Assembly: GCF_009909185.1 (NCBI RefSeq)
Contig: NZ_JAAAMV010000037.1
Coordinates: 1-64,000 of the forward strand
Length of the DNA stretch: 64,000 bases
Direction of reading: 5' to 3'
From: Paenibacillus glycinis
Lineage (GTDB): Bacteria > Bacillota > Bacilli > Paenibacillales > Paenibacillaceae
The position numbers and the translations under genes are program-made. The first letter of the stretch is position 1. Each line of letters opens with the position of its first letter. The notes under the pieces are model-generated. The model was given only the letters and a program-made list of their open reading frames with translations. It was not told the DNA's origin and searched no databases. This document shows positions 1-8,856 of this stretch, piece after piece.

Positions 1-54
1 GAAGCGCGGCAACGTGTGGAGCTGACGAATACTAATCGGTCGAGGGCTTATCCA
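1..54 (+). rRNA. 23S rRNA, 3' end (partial)
   Basis: The first 54 bases match the conserved 3' terminus of bacterial 23S rRNA (the GTGTGGAGCTGACGAATAC block followed by the TCGAGGGCTTATCC end). The rest of the gene lies left of the window. The bases that follow contain a small CCTTTCGCAAAGG hairpin and then a terminator. No 5S rRNA gene is seen between them. Confidence 0.93.
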
Positions 55-138
55 AAGACATGCGTAACATCAGCTAAGCAAGACACCTTTCGCAAAGGTT
101 CGTATCCAGTTTTCAGGGTGGAAATGCATCGGTAAAAA

Positions 139-181
139 GGAAGACCAACGGGTTTATTAACCGTTGGTCTTCCTTTTTTTC
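139..181 (+). terminator. rRNA operon terminator
   Basis: A 13-bp perfect stem (GGAAGACCAACGG paired with CCGTTGGTCTTCC) with a 9-base AT-rich loop is followed by eight T residues. This is a classic intrinsic terminator and ends the ribosomal RNA transcript 85 bases after the 23S end. Confidence 0.93.
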
Positions 182-453
182 GTGGAATCAAACGCGTACT
201 AGACGCATTGCATTGAGACATAGCGGCGCCAAGAAGTCTGTGAAAAAATACCTATTTTTATGAAGCGAAACTAGTCCTTTCGTAGTTACTTTTGTAGTTT
301 TGGTAAAAATTTCTGCAGCATTCGTTGAAAAATTCTTAACAATCAAGTAAAATCAAGCTCGATTATAATTCTGAAAATTTATTGTATTCCGTCTAAGATA
401 TTTTTTTAAACTTATGTATTACTAATTAAATCTTACATACTACTAAGTAATAA

Positions 454-488
454 TATGAAGCTATCTGCAAATGTTATGAAGCTATCTG
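454..488. repeat. tandem 14-bp direct repeat upstream of the SLH gene
   Basis: TATGAAGCTATCTG occurs twice, at 454-467 and 475-488, a spacing of exactly 21 bp (two helical turns). The repeats end 59 bp before the SLH protein start. The geometry suggests adjacent binding sites for a regulator on one face of the DNA. The remaining DNA from 182 to 547 is very AT-rich and holds no convincing gene. A TATAAT at 364-369 is a possible -10, but no good -35 goes with it. Confidence 0.5.
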
Positions 489-547
489 TATATGAGCATT
501 TTTTGAAAATGTTTTCATATAACTAAAATCTCTCTAGGAGGTAAGTC

Positions 548-3500
548 ATGTATTTTCGCCAGGTTGCCAGAAAAATTTTCGCCTTATCGCTCGGAATCAT
601 CGTACTCCTTTGTTCGTTATTCGGCAGCCTGACCTATGCTTCACCAGATTCGGGCTTGAATACCGAGCCTGCGATCACCAAAGCAAATTCGGTCGAACAA
701 GACGCAGCAACAGCTCAGTTCGATACGGTGACGCCAAGCGAGAAGAACGTTACGTTCGCCTTGTCGGAAGCAAATCATGCGTTAACGGTAGAAGCGAAAT
801 ACAAAGACGGATCAACGAAAGACGTGACGACGCAAGGCGTATGGACGTCGCTGAATCCCCAGATCGCCGCGGTGGAACGCGGCATCATTACGGCAAAAGC
901 CGCCGGTTCGACAGAGGTGCGTTTGAACCTTGGCGATGCCGTCGTCAATGTGCCCGTCACGGTTACCTCCGCGCCTGGTGCGCCGGCAGCGGCGGAACCG
1001 ACGGAACCGACGCTCGTTACGTTCCTCCTCTCCACGCTGAACGTATTCGTGGAAGCGGACACGAACTATCCGGTTCATCTACAAGGAACGTTCTCGGATG
1101 GAGCAACGCGGGATATCACGACCGAAGCCTCTTGGAGCACGGACGACCCTGAAGTCGCGACCGTGTCGCATGGCATGATCAAGGGCGTCAAGGCCGGTGC
1201 ATCGACATTCATCAAAGTGAAATACGGCGACCTGCCTACGCTGTCGATCGCGGTTACCGTTCAGAAGGACCCGATTCCGCTCCAAACCTTCGGCCTCCTG
1301 CTTTCGGAAGACGTGTTGAAGATTATGGAGACCGACGCCCCGCACAAGATGTACGCGGATCTGGAATATCCCGATCAGGATCGGTACGAAGTGACGAATC
1401 TGGGCAAATGGTATTCGAGTGACGAATCCATCGCCACCGTCGACCAGAACGGCAACATTTCGCCGGTCGGCAAAGGCATGGCGTATATTTATTTTGAGTA
1501 TAAGTACACGGCTCCGAGCGGCAATGAAGGCGAGGATGGCTACGATGACGGATTGCTCGTCACGAGCGTACAGGTCTTCGTCGGCGGCCCGTTCAAGCTG
1601 GAGCGCTTCACGCCGGACATGATGGAGCAGTTGGAACTTGACTCCCCTCTCACGCTCTCCCCGAGGAGCTATCAGGAAATTACGATCATGGGCGTCTACT
1701 CCGAGGATCCTAGGTCCGGCCAGAATTATAACGCGGACGACGTTACGGGCGATATCGAATGGACCGTCGGGGATAAATCCATCGCGACGATCAACGATTC
1801 CGGCCGCGTCTTCTCGGGCGACAAGGAAGGCACGACGACGATTACCGGCCGTTATTTGTCGCTCGAACCGTTCACGTTTGAAGTGACGGTCACGAAGGAA
1901 GCGGCCGCAAGCGCGATTCTGAATTTGGTGGCAGATCCGGCCTTCGTGGAAATAGCGGACGGAAAGCCCGTTCAGGCACCGGCCATTAAAGCGATTTACA
2001 ATGACGGCACGGTCAAAGACGTCACCTCCGAAATCGCCAATGCGGATTGGCTCGCGTCCGATGCATCGGTAGCCTATCGGAGCGATAACGGAACCATCGT
2101 CGCGGAATCCGTAGGCTCGGCCGTAATCGGCGCGATCTACAACGATGAAATCGCCATTATTCCGGTCATCGTGAAGCAAGCGGCTCCGAAGACGGCGACC
2201 TCCATCGCCGTTACGCCGGGTTCGCTGAACTTGCAAATCGGAAAGCGCGAATCGCTGACGGTCGAAGCGGTGATGGAAGACGGAGAGAAGGCAGATAAAA
2301 CGCTGGCCGCTTCGTATCGCTCGGCCAACCCGCAAGTGGTCTCCGTCAACCGGAAAGGGGAGATCGCGGCAGTCGGAAAAGGAACGGCAGCCATCGAGGT
2401 CTCGTACGGCGGTCAGCGGCAATCGGTAACGATCGAGGTGGGTGCAGCCGAAGGCATGCCGACCGATCAGCCGGAGACGCCGAAGCAGATCACGGGCGTA
2501 ACCGTAAGCGAGCCGCAAATTACGCTTGACGTGACGGCTGGTCCTCGCGCGGTTTCCGTGCAGGCTGCCTATAATGACGGCACGAGCGCGGATGTGACGG
2601 CGCAGGGCAAGTGGTCGACGCAGGATGCCGGCGTGGTAACGGTCAAGGATGGCGTTTTGACGCCGGTAGCCCCAGGTTCGACCCGCGTGCATCTGGTGCT
2701 GGACGGCGCTGTCGTCGCCGTACTGGTAACGGTTAAGGAAGGCGACTACTCCTCCAACGTCAGAGTGGCGGATGAAGGCGCGGCAGCGGAACCGACGGTC
2801 GATGCGCTGCTGTTGTCGACGACGAAGATTATCGTGGCAAAAGGCGCTCAATACCCGGTTCAACTCCTTGCCGTCAAGAGCGACGGCACAACGGAGGACG
2901 TGAGCGATCAAGCGCAATGGTCGGTGTACGATACGGAAATTGCCGACGTCGTGAAAGACAACGGCGCGGTCAGCATTCTAGGGAAATCGACCGGAAACGA
3001 GAATCCGGAAGGCGGCTATCAGAAATTCGGCAGAACGACCCTCACCGTCGCTTACGGCGATTTTACGCCGACGATCGTGAATGTCTCGGTAACCGAGAAG
3101 CCGGGTGAGCCCGACGTGCTCGACATCGGCTTCCGGACATCCGAATATGACTGGTACTTCGACGGAGCATCGTTCAGGTTGTACAAAGGGCAAAACCCGT
3201 ATGAGCTGAAGCCGTTCGCGTTGGATACGACGGGCGAAACCTTCCCAACGGAAGGCGGCGCATGGACGTTCTCGCAGCCGGGCGTCGTTGACGTCAATGC
3301 GGACAGCGCCTTTGAAGCCTTAGGAACCGGCGAAACCGATGCAGTGTTCACCTATGAGCGTTTCGGCATTGCATACACGCGCACGCTGCACTTCGAGGTC
3401 GTAGATCTGCAAGGCATCGAAGCCGATGCGGATCAAGTGGACGATGCCTATCAGGTCGACGTTCATCCGCAGGGCTCGTCGCTCGTCGCGTTGAATGAAA

Positions 3501-4975
3501 CTTATACGGATAAAGAAGGCCAATCGCATACCAAGCCTATATCCGGGTTCGTCAATTGGCAGATCGACGATCCTGATCTCGTCGCCGTGTACGATGAGCA
3601 GCCCTACGTTCGCTTTGTCGCCGGGACGAAGGAAGGCACGACGCGGGTGACCGGCGAGTACTTCGGCCATACGATCGCCTTCGACGTGACCGTGACCAAG
3701 AATCCGATCAAGCCGAAAATCATGACGCTTGTCGCGGATCCGACGTATTACGTATTCGATGACGCCGACGATCAGCCGGTCGTTCCGGTCATTAAAGCGA
3801 TCTATAGCGATGCAACCGTACAGACGCTGAATAATGCGGAGCTTGAATGGTTTAGCGGCGACCCGACGATCGCCGATCTTACGGAAGACGGCAAAATTGC
3901 GCGGACGAACCGCAAAGGCGGAACCAACGTCATCGGTCAGTATAAAGGAGTGCCGGTTAAAGTACCGGTCATCGCGACCTATTCGGATGCGACCCCGGTG
4001 GCTACCGATTTGAACATTACGCCGAATCTGACGTCCTTGACGGCCGGCAGCACGCAGCAATTAACGGCAACGGCGACCATGAGCGATCTGAGCAAACCTG
4101 ACGTGACGAATCTCGCGATGTTCGAATCGAAGAATCCGGACGTCGCGACCGTAAGCAAGGAAGGTCTCGTCACGGCCGTCAAGCCGGGTACGGCAAAATT
4201 GCGCGTCTACTATTGGGGCTTCAACGAGTACCTGACGATTACAGTTACGCAGGCGAGTTCGGGCGGAGGTTCGGGGCCGATCGTTACGCCGCCGGCGCCT
4301 CCGGTTACCGATCCGGATCAGGATAAGCCTCCGGTCATCACTCCGACGCCGGGAACGCCGGTGCTGGATGCTTCCGTGGACGGGGCAGCGGTGAAAGCGA
4401 ACCTCGCCAAGGCATTGGCGGATACGACGCCCGTGACCTTCAGCGACGTTCCGGCAAACTCGTGGAGCGCTTCGGCAATTGCTCTGGCCGCCAAGGCCGG
4501 ATTCGTGAAAGGTTATGCGGACGGATCATTCTTGCCGAAGAAGAACGTGACGCGCGCGGAGTTTGCTTCGATGCTCGCGAAAGCGCTGGGCCTGAGCGAT
4601 GCGAACCAGGCAGCATTCACGGACGTGAAAGGCGATCATTGGGCGCATGGCGCGATCAGCGCTTTGGGATCGCTGGGCTTCATTAATGGCTACGGCGACG
4701 GCAGCTTCAAGCCGAACCAGTCCATCACGCGCGCGGAAATGATCACGATTCTGGCGCGGGTTATCGATTTCGGCAAAGCCGCAGGCACAAGTCCGTTCAC
4801 GGACGCGAACGGCCACTGGGCAGCCCCGGCAATCGCGGCCTTGACGGAAGCCGGCGTCGTGCAGGGTAAAGGGCCGCATATCTTCGCGCCGAACGCGAAC
4901 GCGACGCGTGAAGAGGCGGTAGTCCTCATTTTGCGGGCGCTGGAAGCGAGCTTGGATTTGGAGCTTGTCGAATAA
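548..4975 (+). CDS. S-layer homology protein with many Big2-type Ig-like domains
   Basis: A 1475-residue surface protein. Residues 1-31 form a signal peptide, with likely cleavage after LTYA. From about residue 55 to 1235 there are roughly a dozen repeats of 80-100 residues of bacterial Ig-like (Big2) type. Each has a 'xDGTxxDVT' strand, a W.S.(D/N)P.(I/V)A.V core and a G.A.I.V.Y edge. A Gly/Pro-rich linker (about 1237-1280) leads to three SLH motifs (about 1300-1475: FSDVPANSW, FTDVKGDHW, FTDANGHW, each with a TRAE or TREE turn). SLH triplets bind pyruvylated secondary cell-wall polymers, so the protein should be anchored on the cell wall with a long Ig stalk. The start is supported by AGGAGG seven bases upstream. 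It is monocistronic, with a terminator about 125 bp downstream. No enzymatic domain is seen. Confidence 0.93.
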   Translation: MYFRQVARKIFALSLGIIVLLCSLFGSLTYASPDSGLNTEPAITKANSVEQDAATAQFDTVTPSEKNVTFALSEANHALTVEAKYKDGSTKDVTTQGVWTSLNPQIAAVERGIITAKAAGSTEVRLNLGDAVVNVPVTVTSAPGAPAAAEPTEPTLVTFLLSTLNVFVEADTNYPVHLQGTFSDGATRDITTEASWSTDDPEVATVSHGMIKGVKAGASTFIKVKYGDLPTLSIAVTVQKDPIPLQTFGLLLSEDVLKIMETDAPHKMYADLEYPDQDRYEVTNLGKWYSSDESIATVDQNGNISPVGKGMAYIYFEYKYTAPSGNEGEDGYDDGLLVTSVQVFVGGPFKLERFTPDMMEQLELDSPLTLSPRSYQEITIMGVYSEDPRSGQNYNADDVTGDIEWTVGDKSIATINDSGRVFSGDKEGTTTITGRYLSLEPFTFEVTVTKEAAASAILNLVADPAFVEIADGKPVQAPAIKAIYNDGTVKDVTSEIANADWLASDASVAYRSDNGTIVAESVGSAVIGAIYNDEIAIIPVIVKQAAPKTATSIAVTPGSLNLQIGKRESLTVEAVMEDGEKADKTLAASYRSANPQVVSVNRKGEIAAVGKGTAAIEVSYGGQRQSVTIEVGAAEGMPTDQPETPKQITGVTVSEPQITLDVTAGPRAVSVQAAYNDGTSADVTAQGKWSTQDAGVVTVKDGVLTPVAPGSTRVHLVLDGAVVAVLVTVKEGDYSSNVRVADEGAAAEPTVDALLLSTTKIIVAKGAQYPVQLLAVKSDGTTEDVSDQAQWSVYDTEIADVVKDNGAVSILGKSTGNENPEGGYQKFGRTTLTVAYGDFTPTIVNVSVTEKPGEPDVLDIGFRTSEYDWYFDGASFRLYKGQNPYELKPFALDTTGETFPTEGGAWTFSQPGVVDVNADSAFEALGTGETDAVFTYERFGIAYTRTLHFEVVDLQGIEADADQVDDAYQVDVHPQGSSLVALNETYTDKEGQSHTKPISGFVNWQIDDPDLVAVYDEQPYVRFVAGTKEGTTRVTGEYFGHTIAFDVTVTKNPIKPKIMTLVADPTYYVFDDADDQPVVPVIKAIYSDATVQTLNNAELEWFSGDPTIADLTEDGKIARTNRKGGTNVIGQYKGVPVKVPVIATYSDATPVATDLNITPNLTSLTAGSTQQLTATATMSDLSKPDVTNLAMFESKNPDVATVSKEGLVTAVKPGTAKLRVYYWGFNEYLTITVTQASSGGGSGPIVTPPAPPVTDPDQDKPPVITPTPGTPVLDASVDGAAVKANLAKALADTTPVTFSDVPANSWSASAIALAAKAGFVKGYADGSFLPKKNVTRAEFASMLAKALGLSDANQAAFTDVKGDHWAHGAISALGSLGFINGYGDGSFKPNQSITRAEMITILARVIDFGKAAGTSPFTDANGHWAAPAIAALTEAGVVQGKGPHIFAPNANATREEAVVLILRALEASLDLELVE

Positions 4976-5099
4976 ACTAGCGGTTGCGCCGCATTTGCTC
5001 CCGCTCATGAGCGGAAGCGGCCGAGCTTGACGGCCTTATCTTGACAACATGGTCGTCAAGTCAGGCTATGGCCGAGAGTGCGGCAATTGCAATCGAATA

Positions 5100-5125
5100 G
5101 GCGTGCTCGCGCATGCCCGATTTTT
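5100..5125 (+). terminator. terminator after the SLH gene
   Basis: GGCGTGC and GCATGCC (one G-T wobble) flank a TCGC loop. Five T residues follow at 5121-5125. It separates the SLH gene from the YhaM gene. Confidence 0.6.
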
Positions 5126-5250
5126 CGGAAGATTCCCCTGACGGTAGACAGCGCCGAAAGAGTTCATGGTATGATGGACTCAGCGCTGCCATCCGCAGGG
5201 GATTTTTTCATAGTGTCTATTGAGCGAGGAAGAATCGGGAGGGATTACCT

Positions 5251-6207
5251 ATGACACGTATAATAGAGTTGAGCGATGGCGACGATTTTGTCGGTTATTA
5301 TTTGATCAAGGAAAGCGAAGTCAAGCAGACGAACACGACGCCGCCGAAGGAATTCATGAATTTGACGTTGTCCGATTCCAGCGGTCAAGTGCCCGCGAAG
5401 CTATGGGATGCCGCAGAGAGCGACAAGGAAAACTTCAAAGCGCTGACGCTCGTGAAGGTGCAGGGGATCGTCCAGCTGTACCGGGAGAAATTGCAGGTCA
5501 AGATCAACCGCATTCGGAAAACGACGGAAGCGGACGGCGTATCGCTGACCGATTTCGTTCGCGCGGCGCCGGTCGGTCCGGAGTCGCTCGTTGCGCGCAT
5601 TCATGACGTGAAAGATAGCATCGCGGATACCGATATTCGTACGATCGTGGCGTATTGCCTGGATAAGGCAGGCGATCGGCTGATCCATTCGCCGGCGGCG
5701 AAATCGCATCATCACGCGTATTATGCCGGGCTGGCGTACCACATCGTGCGGATGCTCGAGCTCGGGGAATTTATTTGCGCGCAGCGGCCTTTCCTGAATG
5801 CGGATCTGGTCAAAGCGGGCATCATCCTGCATGACATCGCGAAGCCGGAGGAAATGGTGTCCGAGCTCGGGATCGTCTCGGATTACAGCATCACGGGGAA
5901 ATTGATCGGACATATCTCGCTCGCATCGCTTTGGATCGCGGAAGCGGCCATCCATGCCGGCATCGCGACGGATTCGGAGCGCGTCATGGCGCTCCAGCAT
6001 CTGGTCCTGTCGCATCACAACTTGGGCGAATGGGGCAGTCCGGTTCAGCCGCAGATCGCGGAGGCGGTCGCGCTTCATTATATCGATTCCCTGGACGCGA
6101 AGCTGCAGATGATCGAGGACGCGCTAGACACGACGGCGGACCACGAGGAATGGACGACGCCTGTCCGGGGGTTGGAGAACAAGGCGTTTTATCGGCTTAA
6201 GCTATGA
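5251..6207 (+). CDS. yhaM: 3'-5' exoribonuclease YhaM
   Basis: A 318-residue protein, close to the usual length of Bacillus YhaM (about 314). Residues 1-90 form an OB-fold nucleic-acid-binding domain. Residues from about 150 on form an HD hydrolase domain, with SHHHAYYAGLAYH and the metal-binding ILHDIAKPEEM motif, plus a later LSHHNLGEWG motif. YhaM is a metal-dependent 3'-5' exonuclease that trims RNA and single-stranded DNA in the cytoplasm. GGGAGGG seven bases before the ATG supports the start. It appears monocistronic; the next gene begins 78 bp downstream. Confidence 0.92.
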   Translation: MTRIIELSDGDDFVGYYLIKESEVKQTNTTPPKEFMNLTLSDSSGQVPAKLWDAAESDKENFKALTLVKVQGIVQLYREKLQVKINRIRKTTEADGVSLTDFVRAAPVGPESLVARIHDVKDSIADTDIRTIVAYCLDKAGDRLIHSPAAKSHHHAYYAGLAYHIVRMLELGEFICAQRPFLNADLVKAGIILHDIAKPEEMVSELGIVSDYSITGKLIGHISLASLWIAEAAIHAGIATDSERVMALQHLVLSHHNLGEWGSPVQPQIAEAVALHYIDSLDAKLQMIEDALDTTADHEEWTTPVRGLENKAFYRLKL

Positions 6208-6285
6208 TCGGGTAAGCGCCGGACATGCCGTTGCCCCCGGCACGATAAAAGGGTAAAATGGATTCCGACGAAAGGGGAGTATGGC

Positions 6286-7269
6286 ATGATACGATTCGGC
6301 ATCATCGGAACGAACTGGATCACGGACCAATTTATCGAGGCGGCGCGGGAAACGCAAGCATTCGCGCTGGCTGCCGTGTACTCGCGGACCTCGGAGCGAG
6401 CGGAAGCTTTTGCGTCCAAGCACGGCATCCCGCTGACCTTTACGGATATCGGGGAGATGGCGGCAAGCAGCGAAGTAGATGCGGTCTATATCGCTTCGCC
6501 GACGTCGCTCCATGCGGAGCAGGCGATGATCTGCATGAACGCGGGCAAGCACGTGCTGTGCGAGAAGCCGGCCGCATCGAATTCGCGCGAGCTGGAAGCG
6601 GTGATCAAGACGGCTCGCGAGCAGGGCGTCGTCTTCATGGAAGCGATGAAGAGCTCGTTTATGCCGGGCTTCGAAGCGATTCGGGAGCTGCTGCCGTCGC
6701 TTGGACCGGTCCGCCGTTACACGGCCAGCTACTGCCAATATTCTTCGCGCTACGACAAGTACAAGGCCGGCGAGGTCTTGAACGCGTTCAAGCCGGAATT
6801 CTCCAATGGCGCGCTGATGGATCTCGGCGTGTACTGCCTGTATCCGCTTATCCTGCTGTTCGGCAAACCGGAGCGCATTGCCGCCAGCGGCACGATGCTG
6901 GCGTCGGGCGTGGATGGGCAGGGCAGCATGATCGCGAGCTACAAGGAGATGGAGGCGACGATAACCTACTCTAAAATCTCCAATTCCGCGCTGCCCGCGG
7001 AAATTCAAGGCGAAGACGGGACGATGACGATCGACGCCATCAATTTGCCGCGCAAGCTGACGATTCGTTACCGCGACGGACGGGTGGAAGAAGTCGACGC
7101 GCCGGAACAGGGACTCGTCATGAGCTACGAGACGCGGGCATTCATTGCGGCAATCGAAGAAGGGGCAGGGGAGTCGTCGATCAATACGCTCGCCAACTCG
7201 CTGGCCGTCATGAACGTACTGGACGAAGCGAGAAGGCAGCAGGGACTTGTATTCCCGGCAGACCGCTAA
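6286..7269 (+). CDS. Gfo/Idh/MocA family oxidoreductase
   Basis: A 327-residue NAD(P)-dependent oxidoreductase of the Gfo/Idh/MocA family. The N-terminal Rossmann fold shows FGIIGTNWIT in place of the usual GxGxxG, which is slightly degenerate. The family signature CEKPAASN lies near residue 95, followed by an alpha/beta substrate domain (about 120-327). Members act on sugars, inositols or sugar-derived alcohols, and the substrate cannot be read from sequence. The start has AAAGGGGAG upstream. It ends in a strong terminator and converges with the AraC gene. Confidence 0.85.
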   Translation: MIRFGIIGTNWITDQFIEAARETQAFALAAVYSRTSERAEAFASKHGIPLTFTDIGEMAASSEVDAVYIASPTSLHAEQAMICMNAGKHVLCEKPAASNSRELEAVIKTAREQGVVFMEAMKSSFMPGFEAIRELLPSLGPVRRYTASYCQYSSRYDKYKAGEVLNAFKPEFSNGALMDLGVYCLYPLILLFGKPERIAASGTMLASGVDGQGSMIASYKEMEATITYSKISNSALPAEIQGEDGTMTIDAINLPRKLTIRYRDGRVEEVDAPEQGLVMSYETRAFIAAIEEGAGESSINTLANSLAVMNVLDEARRQQGLVFPADR

Positions 7270-7344
7270 TTCGGGCGTTCGGCTTGGGCAGGGCGCGAGC
7301 GTATAACTGGCATGGGTTAAATGAAAAGGGTTCGAAAGACACAA

Positions 7345-7392
7345 AACGCTGCAGCTGCGCGGAATCGATTCCGACGCGATTGCAGCGTTTTT
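7345..7392. terminator. strong bidirectional terminator
   Basis: Outer arms AACGCTGCA and TGCAGCGTT enclose an inner GCGCGGAATC/GATTCCG(A)CGC palindrome, with five T residues on the plus side and TTTTGTG on the minus side. It sits between the convergent oxidoreductase (+) and AraC (-) genes. Confidence 0.9.
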
Positions 7393-7505
7393 GCATGCCA
7401 TTCATTAGGGAGCGAGCGCGGAGTGCCGATAATTCGTTCGCGCGTTAGTGGTTGAATTTGCGGCGAGTGCTTATGGGCCGCGAGCCGGGTCTTCCGAGGA
7501 GACAA

Positions 7506-8366
7506 TCACTGTTCCCGCTTGGAGCGGGCTGGCGTGCCTCCGGCGAATTTCTTGAACATGCGGTAGAAATGCGGCAGGCTCTCGAAGCCGCAGGAGGCGG
7601 CAATTTCCGCGACGGTGCGGTCGGACTCGGCCAGCAGCTCCTTGGCATGCATGATGCGTTTGGCGATGATGTATTCAGTGACGCCAAGTCCGGTGTACTG
7701 CTTGAACATCCGGGAGAAGTACGAAGGGCTGACGGAGGCAAGGGCAGCCAAGGACGTTAAGCTGATCGTGTCGGCCAGACGGCGGTCGATTTCATGCAGC
7801 GCGTTCTGGAGCCAGACCGGCCGGGAATCGCTGTGCGCTTGGTTCATCACGCCAGGGTTGATGTTGCGGTTCATGTGCAGCAGGATGGTTTGCAGCAGTA
7901 GCAGGATGGCTTGCCGGAATCCCGGTTGTTTGGCCGCAATCTCCGCCTGCATGTCGTCGAAGATCCCCTCGAGCCGCGCGCGTTCCGCCGGGAGAAGTTC
8001 CAGTCTGTAGCTGCGGTTCGTTCTCGCCGTATCGAAGCATTGCAGGAAGGAGAAGGAATCCATGCCGATCGCGGATGCCTGCACGTACTGGCCGCTGAAG
8101 AACACGACCGAGGACGTAATAGGCGCGTCGGGATGCGGGAGCGTCTTATGGATCGTATTGCCGGGAATGAGATAGAGGTCGCCCGCCTGCATTTCGTAGA
8201 ACGATTGGTTAATGAAGAAAGAGCCGGCGCCGCCATGGACGTAAATGATCTCGTGCCAGTCGTGCAAATGGTCGGGGAGCTCCGCCTGGAGGTTCTTCGT
8301 GTTGCGCAGCGCGAGCTCGATCGGAAGCGCGGCGTCGGAGGCGAATTGCTTGCGCATGGGATCCAT
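7506..8366 (-). CDS. AraC family transcriptional regulator with cupin sensor domain
   Basis: A 286-residue regulator. The N-terminal half is a cupin-type effector-binding domain (HDWHEIIYVHGG, then GDLYLIPGNTIHKT). The C-terminal 100 residues are the two-helix-turn-helix AraC DNA-binding domain, with FSRMFKQYTG and the signature FESLPHFYRMFKKFAG. It is divergent from the UxaA-type operon starting at 8532, which makes it the likely regulator of that operon. The ATG at 8366 is preferred over the upstream in-frame GTG at 8375 because AAGGAAG lies at proper spacing before the ATG and overlaps the GTG. Confidence 0.88.
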   Translation of the reverse strand: MDPMRKQFASDAALPIELALRNTKNLQAELPDHLHDWHEIIYVHGGAGSFFINQSFYEMQAGDLYLIPGNTIHKTLPHPDAPITSSVVFFSGQYVQASAIGMDSFSFLQCFDTARTNRSYRLELLPAERARLEGIFDDMQAEIAAKQPGFRQAILLLLQTILLHMNRNINPGVMNQAHSDSRPVWLQNALHEIDRRLADTISLTSLAALASVSPSYFSRMFKQYTGLGVTEYIIAKRIMHAKELLAESDRTVAEIAASCGFESLPHFYRMFKKFAGGTPARSKREQ

Positions 8367-8442
8367 TCGGTGCACTTCCTTTTTATCTTGGTAAACGCCT
8401 CAATATGTGCAAGAAAAGGTATACTTTCAGCGAAAACCGCAA

Positions 8443-8471
8443 TGTAGATTCTGTTTTTTACGATCTATAAT
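8443..8471 (+). promoter_or_regulatory. candidate promoter of the UxaA-type operon
   Basis: A perfect TATAAT at 8466-8471 lies 60 bp before the first gene, with a weak -35 (TGTAGA) 17 bp upstream. A poor -35 is usual for a promoter activated by an AraC regulator, and such a gene is divergently placed here. Confidence 0.4.
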
Positions 8472-8531
8472 GAAACTATAAGGGACAGCCATTCGAATGT
8501 CCATACGTTGAACGAAGGATAGGTGAACAGG

Positions 8532-8855
8532 GTGGATCATATCATCACTACCGGAGCGGACGCGCTTTATATGGATGAACGCGATCATGTGGTGACGGCG
8601 CTTCGGGAAATCATGGCAGGCGAGACGATCACATACCGGAATGGGGCGGGCAGTCAAAACGTCACCGTATCGAACGATATTCCGTTCGGTCACAAAGTAG
8701 CGGTCGCGGCGGTCGAGATCGGCGCGGACGTGCGCAAATACGGCGAAGTCATCGGACGCGCCGTGACGCCGATCGCGGTCGGGCAGCATGTGCATGTGCA
8801 TAATATCGAAGGCATCCGCGGACGCGGCGACCTCGGCGCGAAGGAGAAGAACTAA
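8532..8855 (+). CDS. UxaA family dehydratase, small (SAF-domain) subunit
   Basis: About 107 residues forming a single SAF domain, homologous to the N-terminal part of altronate dehydratase and to the small subunit of split enzymes such as sulfolactate sulfo-lyase SuyA. Visible features are IPFGHKVAVAAVEIG and YGEVIGRA, both typical of this fold. The GTG at 8532 is chosen because AGGTGA ends five bases upstream; an in-frame GTG nine bases earlier would overlap that site. The stop is one base before the large-subunit gene, so the two are translated together. Confidence 0.85.
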   Translation: MDHIITTGADALYMDERDHVVTALREIMAGETITYRNGAGSQNVTVSNDIPFGHKVAVAAVEIGADVRKYGEVIGRAVTPIAVGQHVHVHNIEGIRGRGDLGAKEKN

Positions 8856-8856
8856 T

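Noticed and set aside
55..138. Possible 5S rRNA gene after 23S
   Set aside because: The interval is too short and lacks the conserved 5S ends and loop sequences.
1079..2917. A 612-codon minus-strand open frame opposite the SLH/Big2 gene
   Set aside because: Arg/His-rich translation with no domain and no ribosome binding site. It mirrors the repeats and GC-rich codon bias of the real gene on the plus strand.
6202..7401. Long minus-strand frame opposite the Gfo/Idh/MocA gene
   Set aside because: No recognisable motif, Arg-rich composition, and it crosses the strong terminator at 7345. The plus-strand gene has clear family motifs.
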